A stretch of DNA of 64,000 nt, from assembly GCF_004795035.1 (NCBI RefSeq), contig NZ_SSBK01000003.1, positions 124,001 through 188,000 on the forward strand. The letters are read 5' to 3'. The position numbers were made by a program, and so were the translations under genes. Source of the stretch: Streptomyces sp. A0958. Lineage in GTDB: Bacteria > Actinomycetota > Actinomycetes > Streptomycetales > Streptomycetaceae. Under the pieces are notes generated by a model. That model saw only the letters and a program-made list of their open reading frames with translations, was not told the origin of the DNA and did not search any database. Positions 7,345 to 17,667 of this stretch are shown in pieces. Positions within the stretch are counted from its first letter, which is position 1. Each line of letters opens with the position of its first letter.

Positions 7345-10300
7345 GTGAGCAGCAGGCCATCTCGAGGCGCTGCTCGCCTCGCAGCCATACTCGACGCCCT
7401 TCCGGACGGGCTTCTGCTCGTCAACTGCAACGGTACGGTCGTCAACGCCAACACCATCGCCCTCGAAATGTTCGAGACCCCGGGCACCGCGCTCGTCGGT
7501 CGCGGACTGCTCGATCTGCTGCCGGAGTTCGACTCCAAGCTGATCCCGGGGTCGATGCGTCGGCCGGAGGCTGCGGACGAGCGGGGCCGTACGAAGCCCA
7601 CGCGGATGACCGCGCGGCGTACCGACGGCAACGAGTACCCCGTCGAGGTGACGAGCGCCAGCCTGGAGGACGGGCAGGCGGCGTACAACGACGTCCAGGG
7701 CTCGTACGGCGGCTATACGGGTGACGAGCTGCTGATGCTCGTCGTGCGCGACCTCTCCGGCACCGTCGACACCGAGGCCGAACTCGCCCGCTCGCAGCGC
7801 CAGACCGAGATGATCCTGCGCGCCGCGGCCGAAGGCGTCGTCGGTACGGACACGGACGGCCGGGTCGTCCTGGTCAACCCCGCCGCCGCGCAGATCCTGG
7901 GCTTCCGCGCCAGCGACCTCGGCGGTCAGGAGCTGCATCCGCTGATCCTGCACTCGCGTGCGGAGGGCGAGCCGTTCCCGTACGAGGAGTCCCCGCTCGC
8001 CGACACCCTGAAGTCCGGGCGCAAGCACCGCGTGCGCGGGCAGGTTCTGTGGTCCAAGAGCGGGGAACAGGTGCCGGTCGACCTGACCACCGCCCCCGTC
8101 CGCGACGGCGACCAGCTCGTCGGCGCCGTCATGACGTTCACCGACCGCCGGCCGTACGAGGAGCTGGAGGCCCAGCGCAAGGCCGAGGTCGCCGAGCTGA
8201 CCGCGAGCCACACCGCCGAGGTCACCGAACTCGCCGAACGGCACGCCGCCGAGATCGCCGCCCTGACCGAGGCGCACGCCGCCGAACTGGCCGACCGCAC
8301 CGAGCGCTACGCCTCCGAGCTGGAGAAGCAGACCGAGCGGCTGACCGACCTCACCGCCCGGCACGCCCAGCTCACCGCCGTGCTCGGTGAGTCCCTGCGC
8401 GGCCCCCTGGAGGAGCTGCGCGGCGAACTGTCCACGCTCGCCGCCGACCCGGCCGGCCAGCTGTGGCCCGAGGCCAACCAGATCCTGCACCACCTCGCCG
8501 CGGGCTACGCGCGTATGACGACGCTCATCGACAACGTGCTGAGCTACCAGCGCCTCGACGGCGGCGCGGAAGCCCTCGTCAAGACCAGGGTGCTGCTCGA
8601 CAGTGTCGTCACAGCCGGCGTCGACGCCTCGGTCGAGCTGATCGGGCCCGGCCGCGCCCAGTTCGCGGTGCACGCCCCGCCGATCGAGGCGGAGGTCGAC
8701 GCCGGACGCCTGGTGACCGCCCTCGCCCACCTCGTCGCGGACGTCGCCGGCGTCGATTCGACCGGCAAGGCCCGGCTCATGCCCGGCGGCGGCTACGTCG
8801 ACTCGACCATCGTGGTCGCCGCCGCCCAGCGCGGTGACGTCGTACGCATCGAAGTACGCGGTCCGTACACCGGAGGCGACCCGGTGCACGTGCCGATCGT
8901 CAGCGGCATCGTGCGCGCACACGGCGGTGTCCTCCAGACGCACGAGATGCCGGGCATGAGCGGCAGTGCGTACGTGCTTGAGGTGCCGATCGGGGCGGGT
9001 TCGGGGACTGTCGTGCCTCCCACCGTGGCGCCTGCTCCTGGGGCTGATGTGCCGCTTGCTGATGTGCCGCTTGCTGATGTGCCTGGGGCTGAGTCTGTGG
9101 CTGTTGCCGGGCCTGCGGCTGTTCCCGTTGCGGATGCCGGTCATGCGGGGCATGTGACCTCGGTGCCGGCTGCTCCGTCTGTGCCGGTGGCTCCGTCTGT
9201 GCCGGCTGCTCCGTCTGTGCCCTCGGCGCCCGAGGTTCCCGAGGCCGGGCCGGGGCGGCGCCGGGCGCGTCGTTCCTCCACCGATGCCTTCCTGGAGAGC
9301 CCCGTGGGCGGGTCCGACGGCACCGGCGAGCTCGAAGCCGCGCCCGGAGACACCGGCGCGGCCGAGCCGACCGGGCGCCGGCGTGCGCGCCGTGCCGCCC
9401 CGGCGCCCGAGGTGGCCCCGAACGAACTCATTCCCGCCCAGCAGGCCGAAGGCTCCGGCCGCCGACGCGGGCGGCCCAGCCCTGCGGAGACGGGGGCCCA
9501 GGCAGTCGCCCAGGCGCCGGGGCAGGCCCTCGCGCTGCCCTCGGCCGCCCCTGCCGCTTCGGCCGTCCCCTCGGAGGGGTCCGTGGTGACCGCCGCCGAG
9601 GGTGCGCAGGGTGCCGGTGGCCGGCCGCAGCGCGGGCAGACCGTGCCGCCGCAGGGCGTCCCGGCCGAGGCGCAGGTCCCGGTCGCGTCCGGCGGCCGCC
9701 GGGGTCATCGGGGGCGCCCGGGCGAGGAGAACCGGCTGGCGCTTCCCGCTGCCGTGGACGCCGTCGAGTCCACGGCCCCCGCCGCGTTCTCGAACCTGGA
9801 CGACGCGGGCCACACGGCTCCCGGTGCGGTGGCCCCCGCGTCGGAGCCGCCCGCACCGGCGCCGCAGCCGACCGGCCGGAGGGCCCGCCGTGCGCTGGCC
9901 GTCGCCCAGGAGCGGGCCGCCGCTGCCGAGCAGGCCGGGCCGCGTGTCCCCTTCGCGTTGCCGCCCGCCGATGCGGACCGGGTGGTTCCGGCCGGTGGTG
10001 AGGTGGACGGTTCGCTGCCTGCGGGGCTCGGTGGTGTGGCTGCCGCGCCGCAGGGGGCTGGTGCGGTGTCCGGTGCGCCGGGGGGTGGAGCCGGTGCGCC
10101 CGAGGGTGGCGGCGCCGGTGCGTCCCAGGGTGGTGCCGGGGCGCTCGGTGGTATGGCCGGGGGGCTCGACGCCCTCTCCGGTGCGCCGGAGCACGCCCCC
10201 GTACCACCGCAGAACGCTCAGGCCCAGCCCGCCCCGCCGCAGAACGCTCAGGTCCCGCCCGAGGCGGCTCAGGCCCTTCCCGCCCCGACCGGCCGGCGCC

Positions 10301-11976
10301 GCGCCCGTCGCGGGGACAGCAGCCCGCAGGAGGGGCAGCCCGCGCCCTTCGCGCTGCCGGCGCACGCCGGTGCGCAGCCCGTGCTCGGAGCGCAGCCCGG
10401 TACGCCTGTCGTGGACGGCCCGATTCCGGGTGCCCCTGTCACGCCGGACGCGCCCCTCGCTCCCGCCGCGCAGGCGCCCGTACAGGCAGCCCAGCCCGCC
10501 CCCGCCCCGCACCCCGAACCCTTCGCGCCCCCCGCGCCGCCCGCCCAGCCCGGCGCCTGGGGCCAGGGCGACGCGTCCGGCCAGGGGCCCGTCGCACCTG
10601 CCGCACCGACCGCGCCCGCCGCACCCCCCACCCCCGAGCCTGAGCTCCCGGGCGCCGCCCCCGTCGCCCCCACCGCCCACGTCACCGGCACCGCAGCCGC
10701 CCCCGGCGAAGCCCCCGTCAACGACCCGGTCACCGACACGGGCGCCGTCCCCGAAGGGCTCCCCCACCTCGCGGCCCGCCCCCGCCCCCTGGCCCCCGCG
10801 CCCGACGCGCGGCGGCAGCCGTTGCCAGCCGAGGCGCCCATGCCGGGGTCGCCGGACTCGACGCAGGGGCGGGCGTTCAGCGTGCGTACGCTCGGGCAGG
10901 GCGTGCCGTTCGCGCAGCACATCGCCCACCAGCAGAACCAGACCCTGGGCGGCACCAGCAGCGTCGGCCGGCGGCGCAAGCTCGCCGCGCCGCCCGAGCC
11001 CGAGCCCGCGCACGAAGAGCGCGCCGCGCTCCCCGCCCCGCAGCCCACCGCCGTCCCCCAGCCCGCCCCCGGCACCACGGCCCAGGGGCAGGGGGCGGGG
11101 CAGTTGCTCGCCGCTCCGGCGGCCGAAGGGCGCGCGTACGCCATAGGGGCGCCCGACGAGGGCGCGGCCGAGGGCCCGGAGCCGTTGGACGGTCCCGGTG
11201 GCGCGGTCGAGGTCGCCAACCGCCCCTCCCCGCAGCCCGTTGACGACGAGCTGCCCCCCGAGCCGCTGGACAACCCGCGCCGGCTGCTCGTCTGGCCCGC
11301 GCCCGACGTCTCGACCCAGCAGGCGCTGAGCGACCGCGGTTACCGGCCGGTGATCGTGCACTCGCGCGAGGAGGTGGACGCGCAGATCGCCGCGTTCCCC
11401 GCCGCGCTCTTCGTAGACCCGTTGACCGGGCCGATCACCCGAAAGGCGTTGCAGTCCCTGCGCCAGGCGGCGGTGGCCGCGGAGGTGCCCGTCCTGGTGA
11501 CGGCCGGTCTGGGGCAGGCCTCGCGGGAGGCGGCGTACGGCGCCGACCCCGCCGTACTGCTGAAGGCGCTCGCTCCGCGTGACAGCGAGCAGCACCCGCC
11601 GCGCGTCCTGCTGATCGAGGAGCACGAGGACATCGCGGTCGCGCTGACACAGACGCTGGAGCGGCGGGGCATGCAGGTGGCGTGCGCGGCGACGGACAGC
11701 GAGGCCGTGTCGCTGGCCACCCGTATGCGGCCGAACCTGGTGGTGATGGACCTGATGCAGGTACGCCGCCGCCGGGCCGGCATCGTCGACTGGCTGCGCG
11801 CCAACGGTCAGCTGAACCGCACCCCGCTGGTCGTCTACACCTCGGCCGGCATCGACCAGTCGGAGCTGCCGAAGCTCGCCTCCGGCGAGACCGTGCTGTT
11901 CCTGGCGGAGCGCTCGACGAGCGACGAGGTGCAGTCCCGCATCGTCGACCTGCTCGCGAAGATCGGCACGAACTGA
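7345..11976 (+). CDS. Giant PAS-domain sensor-like protein with degenerate kinase and receiver domains
   Basis: A 1543-aa protein, GTG start after GGGAGG. Order: PAS domain (about 10-135), second PAS (about 148-275), a coiled coil built of ELTASHTAEV-type heptads (about 280-345), a degenerate histidine-kinase-like region (about 345-545, no clear phosphoacceptor His), then about 750 residues of Pro/Ala-rich linker containing repeated GRRRARR-type basic patches. Near the C-terminus are two receiver-like domains; the last has VVMDLM where a phosphorylated Asp would sit. It looks like a cytoplasmic signalling scaffold. DNA repeats at 9040-9230 encode short tandem repeats in the linker. Confidence 0.8.
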   Translation: MSSRPSRGAARLAAILDALPDGLLLVNCNGTVVNANTIALEMFETPGTALVGRGLLDLLPEFDSKLIPGSMRRPEAADERGRTKPTRMTARRTDGNEYPVEVTSASLEDGQAAYNDVQGSYGGYTGDELLMLVVRDLSGTVDTEAELARSQRQTEMILRAAAEGVVGTDTDGRVVLVNPAAAQILGFRASDLGGQELHPLILHSRAEGEPFPYEESPLADTLKSGRKHRVRGQVLWSKSGEQVPVDLTTAPVRDGDQLVGAVMTFTDRRPYEELEAQRKAEVAELTASHTAEVTELAERHAAEIAALTEAHAAELADRTERYASELEKQTERLTDLTARHAQLTAVLGESLRGPLEELRGELSTLAADPAGQLWPEANQILHHLAAGYARMTTLIDNVLSYQRLDGGAEALVKTRVLLDSVVTAGVDASVELIGPGRAQFAVHAPPIEAEVDAGRLVTALAHLVADVAGVDSTGKARLMPGGGYVDSTIVVAAAQRGDVVRIEVRGPYTGGDPVHVPIVSGIVRAHGGVLQTHEMPGMSGSAYVLEVPIGAGSGTVVPPTVAPAPGADVPLADVPLADVPGAESVAVAGPAAVPVADAGHAGHVTSVPAAPSVPVAPSVPAAPSVPSAPEVPEAGPGRRRARRSSTDAFLESPVGGSDGTGELEAAPGDTGAAEPTGRRRARRAAPAPEVAPNELIPAQQAEGSGRRRGRPSPAETGAQAVAQAPGQALALPSAAPAASAVPSEGSVVTAAEGAQGAGGRPQRGQTVPPQGVPAEAQVPVASGGRRGHRGRPGEENRLALPAAVDAVESTAPAAFSNLDDAGHTAPGAVAPASEPPAPAPQPTGRRARRALAVAQERAAAAEQAGPRVPFALPPADADRVVPAGGEVDGSLPAGLGGVAAAPQGAGAVSGAPGGGAGAPEGGGAGASQGGAGALGGMAGGLDALSGAPEHAPVPPQNAQAQPAPPQNAQVPPEAAQALPAPTGRRRARRGDSSPQEGQPAPFALPAHAGAQPVLGAQPGTPVVDGPIPGAPVTPDAPLAPAAQAPVQAAQPAPAPHPEPFAPPAPPAQPGAWGQGDASGQGPVAPAAPTAPAAPPTPEPELPGAAPVAPTAHVTGTAAAPGEAPVNDPVTDTGAVPEGLPHLAARPRPLAPAPDARRQPLPAEAPMPGSPDSTQGRAFSVRTLGQGVPFAQHIAHQQNQTLGGTSSVGRRRKLAAPPEPEPAHEERAALPAPQPTAVPQPAPGTTAQGQGAGQLLAAPAAEGRAYAIGAPDEGAAEGPEPLDGPGGAVEVANRPSPQPVDDELPPEPLDNPRRLLVWPAPDVSTQQALSDRGYRPVIVHSREEVDAQIAAFPAALFVDPLTGPITRKALQSLRQAAVAAEVPVLVTAGLGQASREAAYGADPAVLLKALAPRDSEQHPPRVLLIEEHEDIAVALTQTLERRGMQVACAATDSEAVSLATRMRPNLVVMDLMQVRRRRAGIVDWLRANGQLNRTPLVVYTSAGIDQSELPKLASGETVLFLAERSTSDEVQSRIVDLLAKIGTN

Positions 11977-12012
11977 CCGCCGTACAACCGCGGTCCGACG
12001 GCCGCTCAGACG

Positions 12013-12061
12013 CATACGACGAGGGCGGTGCGGGAAGACCCCGTACCGCCCTCGTCGTATG
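12013..12061. terminator. Bidirectional terminator between convergent genes
   Basis: Perfect 17-bp arms (catacgacgagggcggt and complement) with a 15-nt loop, exactly between the PAS gene stop (11976) and the acyl-CoA ligase stop (12073). Confidence 0.85.
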
Positions 12062-12072
12062 TGCGGCTCGGT

Positions 12073-13722
<1,650 letters not shown>

Positions 13723-13774
13723 GGCGTCCTCCCGGTGGGCGCTACGCGGCAGTAGGGTTCCGCTGATTCTGCGC

Positions 13775-13792
13775 ACATACCAAGTGGTATGT
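13775..13792. promoter_or_regulatory. Perfect 18-bp palindrome, candidate TetR-type operator
   Basis: acatacca-ag-tggtatgt, 53 bp upstream of the acyl-CoA ligase start. Perfect symmetry of this size is typical of TetR-family sites controlling fatty-acid genes. The cognate regulator is not in the window. Confidence 0.55.
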
Positions 13793-13931
13793 CACTACTC
13801 CCGAGGGTACGAATCGGTGTCGTCCGGCAATTTCACACCGCCCGGGGGCGGTGACGGACGACTCCCCTCCGCTTGTCGGGCACCTCAGCGGACCGAGGCC
13901 AGGACCGGGGCCGGGGTCGGCTCCGGGTCCT

Positions 13932-14666
13932 TCAGCGGACCGGGGCCAGCTCCGGGTCCTGGCGCAGTTTGCCGAGCGCCCGGGAGACGGCGCTCTTGAC
14001 CGTGCCGACGGACACGCCGAGCACCTCGGCGGTCTGGGCCTCGCTCAGGTCCTCGTAGTAGCGCAGGACGACCATGGCCCGCTGGCGGGGCGGCAGCTTC
14101 AGCACCGCCCGCCACATCGCGTCGTGCAGCGACTGCTGCTCGGCGGGGTCGGGGCCGGGGGCCGTCTCCGGCTCGGGCAGCTCGTCGCAGGCGAACTCGT
14201 CGACCTTGCGCTTGCGCCACTGCGAGGTCCTGGTGTTCAGCAGGGCCCGGCGGACATAGCCGTCGAGCGCCCGGTGGTCCTCGATCCGGTCCCAGGCGAC
14301 GTACGTCTTGGTGAGCGCGGTCTGCAGCAGGTCCTCGGCGTCGCTCGGGTTCGCGGTGAGCGAGCGGGCGGCCCGCAGCAGCACCGGGCCACGCGCCTTC
14401 ACGAACGACGTGAACGAGGGGTACGGGACGTACGGCGCCGCCGACGACGCGCGCACACCGTACGAGGTGCGCGCCGACGCGGACGGACGCACCGGCGCGG
14501 ACGTGCGCACCGGCGCGGACGTGCGCACCGGCGCGGACGTGCGCACCGGCGCGGACGTGCGCACCGGCGCGGACGTGCGCACCGCCGGTGCGAAAGTACG
14601 TGCCGCTGCCGACGTGCATGCCGGTGCGGCTCCCCTGGAGGTGCCCGTGCGGACTGGCGTGGTCAT
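13932..14666 (-). CDS. ECF sigma factor, SigE (sigma-70 family group) type, with repeat-bearing N-terminus
   Basis: A 244-aa protein. Residues about 85-160 form sigma region 2 (NPSDAEDLLQTALTKTYVAW), and residues about 190-240 form region 4 with LPPRQRAMVVLRYYEDLSEA and GVSVGTVKSAVSRAL (helix-turn-helix). The first about 75 residues are not part of the family: they hold VRTSAP tandem repeats encoded by five exact 18-bp DNA repeats. ATG 14666 is used here, but a later start within the repeat region cannot be excluded. No anti-sigma gene is adjacent. It would direct RNA polymerase to a small regulon. Confidence 0.85.
   Translation of the reverse strand: MTTPVRTGTSRGAAPACTSAAARTFAPAVRTSAPVRTSAPVRTSAPVRTSAPVRTSAPVRPSASARTSYGVRASSAAPYVPYPSFTSFVKARGPVLLRAARSLTANPSDAEDLLQTALTKTYVAWDRIEDHRALDGYVRRALLNTRTSQWRKRKVDEFACDELPEPETAPGPDPAEQQSLHDAMWRAVLKLPPRQRAMVVLRYYEDLSEAQTAEVLGVSVGTVKSAVSRALGKLRQDPELAPVR
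14489..14578. repeat. Five exact 18-bp tandem repeats in the sigma-factor gene
   Basis: Unit gcaccggcgcggacgtgc repeated at 14489, 14507, 14525, 14543 and 14561, with degenerate copies on both sides. It is in frame and encodes VRTSAP units. The copy number is probably variable between strains. Confidence 0.9.
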
Positions 14667-14833
14667 GGCTCCACGCTAGGAGCGGGGCCCGCTCCGGGGA
14701 TCGCCCCCAGGTCCCGAAACCGCGTCCGCCTCAGGGTGTAGGTCCGGGCGCCCCTCCACCTCCTGTAGGTGGAGGGCCCACCCTGCGGGACTCCGGGTCG
14801 CCCCCGATACGTACGCCGCCGGACGCGTCCCTG

Positions 14834-16000
14834 TCAGCCCGCCCGGCCCAGCAGCAGACCCGAGGTCGGGACGCCCGTGCCGGCGGTGACCAGGGAGGTG
14901 GCCGCGCCCGGTACCTGGTTCACCGATGTGCCCCGGATCTGCCGGACCGCCTCCGCGATGCCGTTCATCCCGTGCAGGTACGCCTCCCCGAGCTGGCCCC
15001 CGTGGGTGTTCAGGGGCAGCGCGTCCGCCGCCACGAAATCCGCGGCTTCCCCCGGAGCGCAGAAGCCGAACTCCTCCAGCTGCATCAAAACGAACGGGGT
15101 GAAGTGGTCGTACAGGATCGCCACATCGACATCGGCGGGCGCCCGGCCCGAAGTGCGCCACAGCTGCCGGGCGACGACACCCATCTCCGGCAGGCCCGTC
15201 AGGTCGTCGCGGTAGAAGCTGGTCATCTGCTCCTGCGCCCGCCCCGCGCCCTGGGCCGCCGCGACGATCAGCGCGGGCGGTTGCCGCAGGTCACGGGCCC
15301 GTTCAGCGCTGGTGACGACGATCGCCTGACCGCCGTCCGTCTCCTGGCAGCAGTCCAGCAGCCGCAGCGGCTCCACGATCCAGCGGGAGGCGGCGTGGTC
15401 GGCGAGCGTGATCGGCTTGCCGTGGAAGTACGCCGCCGGATTGCGGGCGGCATGCCGCCGGTCGGTAACCGCGACATGGCCGAACGCCTCCGGCGTCAGC
15501 CCGTACGTGTGCAGGTAGCGCTGCGCCGCCATGGCCACCCAGGAGGCGGGCGTGAGCAGCCCGAAGGGCAGGTTCCAGCCGAGCGCCGCGCCTTCGGCGG
15601 TGGGCTCGCGCCGCTGCACGCCGGAGCCGAAGCGCCGCCCCGACCGCTCGTTGAACGCGCGGTAGCAGACGACGACGTCGGCGACCCCGCAGGCGACGGC
15701 GAGGGCCGCCTGCTGGACCGTCGCACAGGCCGCGCCGCCGCCGTAGTGGACGCGCGAGAAGAAGGACAGTTCGCCGATGCCGACGGCCTGGGCGACGGTG
15801 ATCTCGGGGCTGGTGTCCATCGTGAAGGTGACCAGGCCGTCGACGTCGGCGGGGGTGAGGCCCGCGTCGTCGAGCGCCGCGTGCACCGCCTCGACGGCGA
15901 GTCTGAGTTCGCTGCGCCCGGAGTCCTTGGAGAACTCGGTGGCGCCGATCCCGGCCACCGCCGCCTTCCCGCCGAGCGAGTCGGCCATGCGCAGGCTCAT
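14834..16000 (-). CDS. Ltp2-like thiolase-fold lipid-transfer protein / steroid side-chain aldolase
   Basis: A 388-aa thiolase-superfamily protein: AGIGATEFSKDSGR at the N-terminus, YGGGAACATVQQAALAVACG around the nucleophile-elbow region, and HGGQLGEAYLHGMNG near the C-terminus, as in non-thiolytic SCP-X/Ltp proteins. In the mycobacterial igr operon, Ltp2 with a DUF35 partner performs the retro-aldol step that removes the last steroid side-chain carbons. Here it is the last gene of a five-gene operon, overlapping the MaoC gene (ATGA) and accompanied by a MaoC-DUF35 protein. The function is by family and context. Confidence 0.8.
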   Translation of the reverse strand: MSLRMADSLGGKAAVAGIGATEFSKDSGRSELRLAVEAVHAALDDAGLTPADVDGLVTFTMDTSPEITVAQAVGIGELSFFSRVHYGGGAACATVQQAALAVACGVADVVVCYRAFNERSGRRFGSGVQRREPTAEGAALGWNLPFGLLTPASWVAMAAQRYLHTYGLTPEAFGHVAVTDRRHAARNPAAYFHGKPITLADHAASRWIVEPLRLLDCCQETDGGQAIVVTSAERARDLRQPPALIVAAAQGAGRAQEQMTSFYRDDLTGLPEMGVVARQLWRTSGRAPADVDVAILYDHFTPFVLMQLEEFGFCAPGEAADFVAADALPLNTHGGQLGEAYLHGMNGIAEAVRQIRGTSVNQVPGAATSLVTAGTGVPTSGLLLGRAG

Positions 16001-16632
16001 GCGGAACCCTCCGGAACGGTGACGTCGGCGCTGACGCCGACGCTGACGGTCACCGTGCCGGTGACGTGTCGGCCGAGCCTGTTGGCACCGACGACGGACA
16101 CCTCCACCGTCCCGTCCTCGCCAAGTGCGGTGACCGTGCCGCTCAGGACCATGGTGTCGCCGGGATAGTTGGGGGCGCCCAGCCTGATGGCGACGCGCCT
16201 GAGCACCGCCGAGGGTCCGAAGTAGTCGGTGACGTACCGCCCGACCAGGCCGTTGGTGGTCAGGATGTTCATGAAGACGTCCGGGGAGCCCTTCTCCCGT
16301 GCCGCATCCGCGTCGTGGTGCACGTCCTGGTAGTCGCGGGAGGCGACGGCGCCCGCCACGATCAGGGTCCGGGTCACCTCGATCTCCAACGGCGCCAGCT
16401 CCTCGCCGAGGTCCGGTATGCCGAACTTCGGTATGCCGAGCCTCGGTATGCCGAGCCTCGGTATGCCGAGCCCCGACCGTCCGCCAGGCTCCGGCCCGCC
16501 GAGCCCCGGTCGCCCGCCAGGCTCCGGCCCGCCAGGCTCCGGCCCGCCGAGCCCCGGTCCTCCGCCAGGTCTCGGTCCGCCGATTCCCGGTCCTCCGCCA
16601 GGCTCCGGCCCGCCGAGTTTCGGTCGCGTCAT
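15997..16632 (-). CDS. MaoC-like enoyl-CoA hydratase subunit (ChsH1-like) with repeat N-terminus
   Basis: A 211-aa protein. From about residue 75 it is a single hot-dog domain with DYQDVHHDADAAREKGSPDV, carrying the D-x4-H pair of MaoC hydratases. In mycobacteria ChsH1 pairs with ChsH2 to hydrate the short steroid enoyl-CoA side chain. The first 75 residues are Gly/Pro repeats (GGPEPGG units, then LGIPRLGIPRLGIPKFGIP), absent from normal family members. The start ATG 16632 overlaps the upstream dehydrogenase stop (ATGA). Neighbouring ChsH2-like and Ltp2-like genes support the role. Confidence 0.8.
   Translation of the reverse strand: MTRPKLGGPEPGGGPGIGGPRPGGGPGLGGPEPGGPEPGGRPGLGGPEPGGRSGLGIPRLGIPRLGIPKFGIPDLGEELAPLEIEVTRTLIVAGAVASRDYQDVHHDADAAREKGSPDVFMNILTTNGLVGRYVTDYFGPSAVLRRVAIRLGAPNYPGDTMVLSGTVTALGEDGTVEVSVVGANRLGRHVTGTVTVSVGVSADVTVPEGSA
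16415..16622. repeat. Degenerate tandem repeats in the 5' part of the ChsH1-like gene
   Basis: Two unit types run back to back: 15-bp gccgagcctcggtat copies (about 16415-16475) and longer ccgccaggctccggccc / gccgagccccggtc units up to 16622. They are in frame and encode the Gly/Pro-rich N-terminal extension. Confidence 0.75.
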
Positions 16633-17666
16633 CCCTCCGGCTCCTCTTCCGTCAGCAGTGTGCCGAGTTCCTGGAGTACGCCACCGCCGCTGCCGAGGTA
16701 GGCGTCGAGCTGGCGCCCCCAAAGGAAGTGCCGGTGGACGGGGTGGTCGAGGTCCGCCCCCGTGCCGCCGTGCAGATGCTGGCCGGTGTGGACGACGCGC
16801 TTTCCCGCCTCGGACGCCCACCATGCGGCGGTCAGCGCCTGCGCCTCGTACGACAATCCCTCGTCGCGGCGCCATGCCGCCTCGTACGCCGTGACACGGA
16901 TCGCCTCGGTGTCCATGTGCGCGTCGGCGGCGCGCAGCAGCACCGCCTGCTTGGTCGACAGGGGGCGCCCGAACTGCTGGCGCGCGCCGGTGTGTTCCAC
17001 TGCGCGCGCCACCGAACCGGCGCACACGCCCGCCTGCACTCCGGCGAACGCCGTGCGCGCGCCGGCGAGCACGTCCTCGTACGCCCCCGCATCCCCGAGC
17101 CGTTCGGCGCGCGCCCCGCTCAGCTCCAGGCGGCCGGCCGACCACGGGGCCGTGGTCTCGACGGGCTCGGTGCGCACCCCGCGCTCCCCCGTCCGTACGA
17201 GCCACAGGGTCCGGTCCGAGGCGGCGACCAGGACGTGGGTTGCGTCCCTCAGCCACGGCACCAGCGGCACACCACCACTCACACGCGTCCCGGCCTCCAC
17301 GTGTACGGCCCCGCAGGCGGGGAACGCACCCGTCGCCACCCCCGTCCCGTCGCGCAACGGCGGCAGCAGCCGCGCGCGCTGCTCGTCCGTGCCGTGACCG
17401 GCGACGGCCAGCAGCCCGTACACACAGCTCGCCGCGAACGGCACCTGCGCGGTCGTCCGGCCCTGCTCCTCCAGCATCAGGACCAGCCCGAGCAGCCCGG
17501 TCTCCTCGACCGCACCGGGCAGGCCGGCCGCGCACAACTCCTTCCACAGCTCCGCGTCCGAGCCGGTGCCGGCCGCGACCAGGCGGTCGTGCGTCGACAG
17601 GTCCGCGAAGATCCGGGCGGCCAGCCCCTGCGCCGCGCGCTGCTCCTCGCTGGCAGTGAAGTCCAT
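16629..17666 (-). CDS. Acyl-CoA dehydrogenase, smaller subunit (ChsE/FadE29-type partner)
   Basis: A 345-aa protein starting MDFTASEEQRAAQGLAARIF. The acyl-CoA dehydrogenase fold is seen in the N-terminal helical domain, the GATGAFPACG-like middle beta region and the C-terminal RQQFGRPLSTKQAV and QHLHGGTGADLDHPVHRHF motifs. No catalytic glutamate is obvious, as expected for one half of the alpha2beta2 heterotetramers that oxidise steroid side chains with FAD. The start ATG 17666 follows one base after the upstream stop (TGAcATG). It probably pairs with the 387-aa dehydrogenase of the same operon. Confidence 0.82.
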   Translation of the reverse strand: MDFTASEEQRAAQGLAARIFADLSTHDRLVAAGTGSDAELWKELCAAGLPGAVEETGLLGLVLMLEEQGRTTAQVPFAASCVYGLLAVAGHGTDEQRARLLPPLRDGTGVATGAFPACGAVHVEAGTRVSGGVPLVPWLRDATHVLVAASDRTLWLVRTGERGVRTEPVETTAPWSAGRLELSGARAERLGDAGAYEDVLAGARTAFAGVQAGVCAGSVARAVEHTGARQQFGRPLSTKQAVLLRAADAHMDTEAIRVTAYEAAWRRDEGLSYEAQALTAAWWASEAGKRVVHTGQHLHGGTGADLDHPVHRHFLWGRQLDAYLGSGGGVLQELGTLLTEEEPEG

Positions 17667-17667
17667 G

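Noticed and set aside
7225..12015. 1596-aa open frame on the minus strand
   Set aside because: It is antisense to the PAS protein gene; composition is Arg/Gly shadow of GC-rich codons with no domain, and its start and end overlap unrelated sequence.
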